A stretch of 64,000 nucleotides of DNA from Blautia glucerasea (GTDB taxonomy: Bacteria > Bacillota > Clostridia > Lachnospirales > Lachnospiraceae). A model generated the notes under the pieces. It had not been told where the DNA came from and did not search any database. It was given only the letters and a program-made list of their open reading frames with translations. A program made the translations under genes and the position numbers. Where the stretch lies: positions 1 to 64,000 of the forward strand of contig NZ_JAAITU010000011.1 of NCBI RefSeq assembly GCF_013304385.1. The letters are read 5' to 3'. This document shows, in pieces, positions 60,682 through 64,000 of the stretch. How positions within the stretch are numbered: the stretch's first letter is position 1; the number at the start of each line of letters is the position of its first letter.

Positions 60682-62547
60682 ATGAGTAAACAAAAATCAT
60701 CAGGGATGAAGATCCAATGGGGGCGTCTTCTGAAGAAGCTGTCTCCCTATACCATCCAGAAAGGGTTTCGCTATCTGAAGCATTATGGCCCCAGGGAGTT
60801 CTGGATCCGTCTTCACGAACGGTTTGAGCCTGAGGAGGTTCCTTACGATCCCTGGTATGAAGCATATATTCCAGATGAGACAGCGCTGGAGAAGCAGAGA
60901 AAGCATTCTTTTGCCTATGCGCCTAAGATCAGTGTAGTAGTACCTGCTTACCGTACACCGTCTGTCTTTTTAAAACAGATGCTGGAGTCGGTCCTTGCAC
61001 AGACTTATGCTAACTGGGAGCTTTGCATTGCAAATGGCAGCCCAGAGGACAAGGAGATGTGTCAGATCCTGGATGGATACCAGACACAGGATCCGAGGAT
61101 ACGCTGGCAGCCATTGAAGGCCAACCTGGGGATCGCAGAAAATACAAATGCCGCTTTTGAAATGGCACAGGGCGACTATATCGGACTGATGGATCATGAT
61201 GATCTGCTGGCTCCCAATGCTTTGTTTGAAGTGGTACAGGCTCTCAATACAGATCCCAGACCAGAGGTTGTATATACAGACGAAGATAAGGTGACCATGG
61301 ATCTGAAGGAACATTTTCAGCCTCATCTGAAGCCGGATTTTAACCTGGATCTTTTACGCTCCAATAATTATATCTGCCATTTTTTTACTGTATCCCGGGC
61401 TATTATGGAGAAGGTTGGCGGATTTCGCAGGGAATACGATGGTGCCCAGGATTATGATTTTATTTTCCGATGTGTGGAGGCTGCAGGCTGTGTGGCGCAT
61501 GTACCGGAGATTTTATATCACTGGAGGACACATAAAGCATCTACTGCTGACAATCCTGCAAGTAAGATGTATGCCTTTGATGCAGGCAAACGGGCGATTG
61601 AGGCTCACCTTGAAAGAACCGGCACGCCGGGTGTGGTAAGCCATACCAAGGATCTGGGTTTCTACAGAGTGAAGTACCCGGTACAGGGTTCTCCCCTTGT
61701 GTCTGTGATCATTCCCAATAAGGATGAAAAGGATACGCTTCAGGCCTGTATCCGGTCTATCCGTGAGAATACCTCTTATAAGCATTATGAGATCCTGATC
61801 GTTGAGAATAACAGTACCACTGATGAGATATTTGAATACTATAAGCAGCTGTCAAAGGAGCCGGATGTAAGGATCCTGCACTGGAATGGAGTTTTCAATT
61901 ATTCAGCTATTAATGATTTTGGAGCAAAAAATGCCAGAGGGGATTATTTCCTTTTCCTGAATAATGACATTACAGTGATCACACCGGATTGGATGGAGGA
62001 AATGCTGGGTGTCTGCCAGAGACGGGAAGTGGGAGCTGTAGGCGTGAAGCTTCTTTATCCGGATAATACCATCCAGCATGCAGGCTGTGTGGTAGGTATG
62101 GGAGGCATTGCAGGCCATATGTTTGTAGATATGCCAGCCGAGAGGACAGGATATCTGCATAAAGCATCTCTTCTTCAGGACATGAGTGCAGTGACGGCAG
62201 CCTGCATGATGGTAAAAAGAGATGCTTTTGAAAAGGCTGGCGGTTTTACAAAGGAACTTGCGGTAGCTTTTAATGATGTGGATCTTTGTTTGAAAATACG
62301 CAGGGAAGGATACCTGGTGGTGTATGATCCTTATGCAAAGCTTTATCATATGGAGTCCAAAACAAGAGGTCTGGAGGACAGTAAAGACAAAGTAAGGCGC
62401 TTTCAGACTGAGATCGAATATATGAGAAGCCACTGGATCCAGATCCTGAAAAAGGGGGATCCTTATTACAATAAGAATCTGTCTCTTACAAAGTGGAACT
62501 ATTCCCTGAAACCACTTCCGGGGATGAAGAACAGGAAAGGGCAATAA
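60682..62547 (+). CDS. Bifunctional GT2 glycosyltransferase (paralogue C, short N-terminus)
   Basis: This 621-residue protein is a third tandem-GT2 enzyme. Its N-terminal region is only about 70 residues and lacks the beta-sandwich repeats of paralogues A and B. The first GT2 domain begins near 75 (KISVVVPAYRTP, MDHDDLL, YTDEDKVTMD) and the second near 335 (VSVIIPNKDEKDTLQ, LFLNNDITV, FNDVDLCLK). It begins the second block of the polysaccharide cluster after dacF, 10 bp before another GT2 gene. Confidence 0.9.
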   Translation: MSKQKSSGMKIQWGRLLKKLSPYTIQKGFRYLKHYGPREFWIRLHERFEPEEVPYDPWYEAYIPDETALEKQRKHSFAYAPKISVVVPAYRTPSVFLKQMLESVLAQTYANWELCIANGSPEDKEMCQILDGYQTQDPRIRWQPLKANLGIAENTNAAFEMAQGDYIGLMDHDDLLAPNALFEVVQALNTDPRPEVVYTDEDKVTMDLKEHFQPHLKPDFNLDLLRSNNYICHFFTVSRAIMEKVGGFRREYDGAQDYDFIFRCVEAAGCVAHVPEILYHWRTHKASTADNPASKMYAFDAGKRAIEAHLERTGTPGVVSHTKDLGFYRVKYPVQGSPLVSVIIPNKDEKDTLQACIRSIRENTSYKHYEILIVENNSTTDEIFEYYKQLSKEPDVRILHWNGVFNYSAINDFGAKNARGDYFLFLNNDITVITPDWMEEMLGVCQRREVGAVGVKLLYPDNTIQHAGCVVGMGGIAGHMFVDMPAERTGYLHKASLLQDMSAVTAACMMVKRDAFEKAGGFTKELAVAFNDVDLCLKIRREGYLVVYDPYAKLYHMESKTRGLEDSKDKVRRFQTEIEYMRSHWIQILKKGDPYYNKNLSLTKWNYSLKPLPGMKNRKGQ

Positions 62548-62557
62548 GGAGGAATAC

Positions 62558-63520
62558 ATGCAGGAAGTTGAAGTTTCAGTGGTAATACCCAATTATAATG
62601 GGATGGCATATCTGGATGGTGTATTGTCAAGCCTGGAATGCCAGACATTCCGGGATTTTGAGGTGATCCTGGTGGATAATGGTTCTGCTGACGGAAGTAC
62701 ATCCTTTGCAGCAGCCAGTTATCCCTGGGTACGGGTGATCGAGCTTCCAGATAATTATGGGTTCAGCCGTGCTGTCAATGAAGGGATAAAAGCGTCTGCA
62801 GCAGAATATGTGCTGCTTTTGAATAATGATACAGAAGTTGAAAAGGATTTTGTAAATGAGATGCTGTCTGCCATCAAAAGGCATAGCAATGCTTTTTCCT
62901 GTGCAGGCAAAATGGTTCAGTTTAATGACCGGGACAAGCTGGATGACGCAGGCAATTATTATTGTGCGCTTGGCTGGGCTTTTGCAAGAGGAAAGGGCAA
63001 GAGTATCCATACTTATGATCAGGAGGAGCAGGTGTTTGCTACCTGTGCCGGAGCTGCCATTTACAGAAGGGAATTCCTGGATAAGACCGGATATTTTGAT
63101 GAAGAGCATTTTGCATATCTGGAGGATCTGGATGTGTGCTACCGTGCAAGGATCATGGGCTATGAGAACTGGTATGCACCAAAGGCAGTGGTCTACCATG
63201 TAGGCAGCGGCACCAGCGGTTCCAGGTATAATCAGTTCAAAACAAGATATTCATCAAGAAATAATATTTATCTGATCTATAAAAATATGCCGGTTCTGCA
63301 GATTATTCTGAATCTTCCTTTTATGATCCCGGGCTTTGTGGTAAAGATCCTGTTTTTTACCTTAAAAGGTATGGGACGGGAATATCTGGCAGGGATCAAG
63401 AATGGTTTCCAGATCAGCAAGAAAGACCGTAAAGTACGTTTTTCCATAAAGAATCTGCCAAATTATCTGAAGATACAACTGGAATTATGGGTAAACATCA
63501 TACGCAGGTTCCGTGGATAA
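62558..63520 (+). CDS. GT2 glycosyltransferase, rhamnosyltransferase-like
   Basis: This 320-residue GT2 enzyme starts after AAGGAGG. It has SVVIPNYNGMAYLDGVL, LVDNGSADGS, LLLNNDTEVE and YLEDLDVCYRARIMGYENWY with a conserved HVGSGTSGSRY segment. This pattern is common in WbbL-type rhamnosyltransferases, which add rhamnose to a lipid-linked acceptor. C-terminal hydrophobic helices (about 235-275) suggest membrane association. It fits with rfbC in a rhamnose-containing polymer. Confidence 0.88.
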   Translation: MQEVEVSVVIPNYNGMAYLDGVLSSLECQTFRDFEVILVDNGSADGSTSFAAASYPWVRVIELPDNYGFSRAVNEGIKASAAEYVLLLNNDTEVEKDFVNEMLSAIKRHSNAFSCAGKMVQFNDRDKLDDAGNYYCALGWAFARGKGKSIHTYDQEEQVFATCAGAAIYRREFLDKTGYFDEEHFAYLEDLDVCYRARIMGYENWYAPKAVVYHVGSGTSGSRYNQFKTRYSSRNNIYLIYKNMPVLQIILNLPFMIPGFVVKILFFTLKGMGREYLAGIKNGFQISKKDRKVRFSIKNLPNYLKIQLELWVNIIRRFRG

Positions 63521-63689
63521 ATAAGGGAAAACTTAACTGCTTCGTAACTGTTCGGTATCCTCACCGTTACTATCTGTTGAATAGTTATCCTTTTTCATGA
63601 AATTTTTATAAATTGTATTTCAAGATTTTATTGCAATTATGTTGCATCTATTATAAGATAAGTAGAGCGAAAAAATGAGGTGACAGGAA

Positions 63690-64000
63690 TTGATTAAGGA
63701 CAACCAGAAAAATTTCAGTCTTCTCCATGTGGCAATAGATGCCTGTATGATTATCCTGGCGTATATTTTTGCCTGGGCATTACGATTTATAGGCCCCTTT
63801 GCAGCGACAGCAGTGCGTACCCGATCCTTTGAACAGTACATGTTCGCACTGCTTTTTATTGTTCCGGCATACCTGATGATGTATCATGCATTTTCTCTTT
63901 ATGAGCCAATGCGTATGCAGGGCAGGCGTCTTGTGCTTGCCAGTGTGATCAAGGCCAACACTCTTGGTATTCTTCTGACCACATTTGTACTGTATTATAT
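63690..64000 (+). CDS. N-terminal part of a polyprenyl-phosphate sugar transferase (window-edge partial)
   Basis: The frame opens at TTG 63690 after GAGGTGA and runs to the window end without a stop (103 codons seen). The product begins with a short polar stretch, then predicted membrane helices (about 14-32 and 53-70) and a third starting near 93. Segments such as VAIDACMIILAYIFAWALRF and LYEPMRMQGRRLVLASVIK match the N-terminal membrane domain of WcaJ/WbaP-type undecaprenyl-phosphate sugar phosphotransferases. These enzymes start polysaccharide synthesis on the lipid carrier. The catalytic domain lies beyond the window. Confidence 0.75.
   Translation, partial: MIKDNQKNFSLLHVAIDACMIILAYIFAWALRFIGPFAATAVRTRSFEQYMFALLFIVPAYLMMYHAFSLYEPMRMQGRRLVLASVIKANTLGILLTTFVLYY

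Noticed and set aside
63521-63689. Spacer between the last complete GT gene and the sugar transferase
   Set aside because: A weak GTAAC/GTTAC foldback and a poorly spaced TTGCAA/TATAAG pair (15 bp) are present, but neither is good enough to call a terminator or promoter.

Overview
The window looks like a chromosomal segment of a Gram-positive, endospore-forming, anaerobic Clostridia, most likely a Lachnospiraceae gut commensal related to Blautia or Ruminococcus. This rests on the spore genes gpr and spoIIP, a CdaA/CdaR c-di-AMP locus, strong AGGAGG-type ribosome sites with frequent TTG and GTG starts, moderate GC, GH25 and L,D-transpeptidase proteins with wall-binding repeats, and a cobalamin-riboswitch-controlled secreted CbiK. 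The genus is an inference. I saw no rRNA, tRNA, CRISPR array or complete insertion sequence.

Region 1 (1-6.6 kb) is accessory. It holds the 3' end of an IS200/IS605 tnpB with a folded right end and a convergent DUF4143 AAA ATPase. A possible self-contained module follows: a 72-aa XRE regulator behind a promoter with three TGACA/TGTCA-type operators, a DUF3169 membrane protein, an M50-like membrane protease and a NatAB-type ABC exporter. Region 2 (6.6-14.7 kb) has a small YdcZ-type DMT protein, a ComEA lipoprotein, a response regulator/histidine kinase/GerMN-lipoprotein trio resembling mtrAB-lpqB, ComEC, and an orphan ParA with an Ala/Lys-rich partner. Region 3 (14.8-32.5 kb) is a secreted carboxylesterase followed by housekeeping genes: holA and rpsT on the minus strand, then gpr, spoIIP, lepA, hemW, uvrA (with LexA-like boxes), mreB, recD2, comF and two membrane proteins of unknown function.

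Region 4 (32.5-39 kb) concerns the envelope. It contains cdaA-cdaR, an HPr-like protein, an L,D-transpeptidase and a GH25 lysozyme, the last two sharing aromatic wall-binding repeats. Region 5 (39-56.8 kb and 60.6-64 kb) is a large surface-polysaccharide cluster: two ATP-grasp ligases, an ArnE/ArnF-like EamA pair, an ArnC/GtrB-like glycosyltransferase, a DegT sugar aminotransferase, RfbC, a Wzm/Wzt-type ABC exporter with a C-terminal domain on the ATPase, a methyltransferase-kinase-coiled-coil protein, three long tandem-GT2 glycosyltransferases, a YfhO-type membrane protein, a further GT2 enzyme and the start of a polyprenyl-phosphate sugar transferase. Genes within it are tightly packed and co-directional.

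The polysaccharide cluster is interrupted at 56.8-60.5 kb by a cobalamin riboswitch with an intrinsic terminator, a secreted CbiK-type chelatase, a small secreted partner and a minus-strand D,D-carboxypeptidase. The most novel-looking parts are the WbdD-like capping protein next to an ABC exporter with a Wzt-type C-terminal domain, the ATP-grasp/EamA-pair/aminotransferase set, the XRE-DUF3169-M50-ABC module with its ordered operators, and the riboswitch-controlled exported CbiK.
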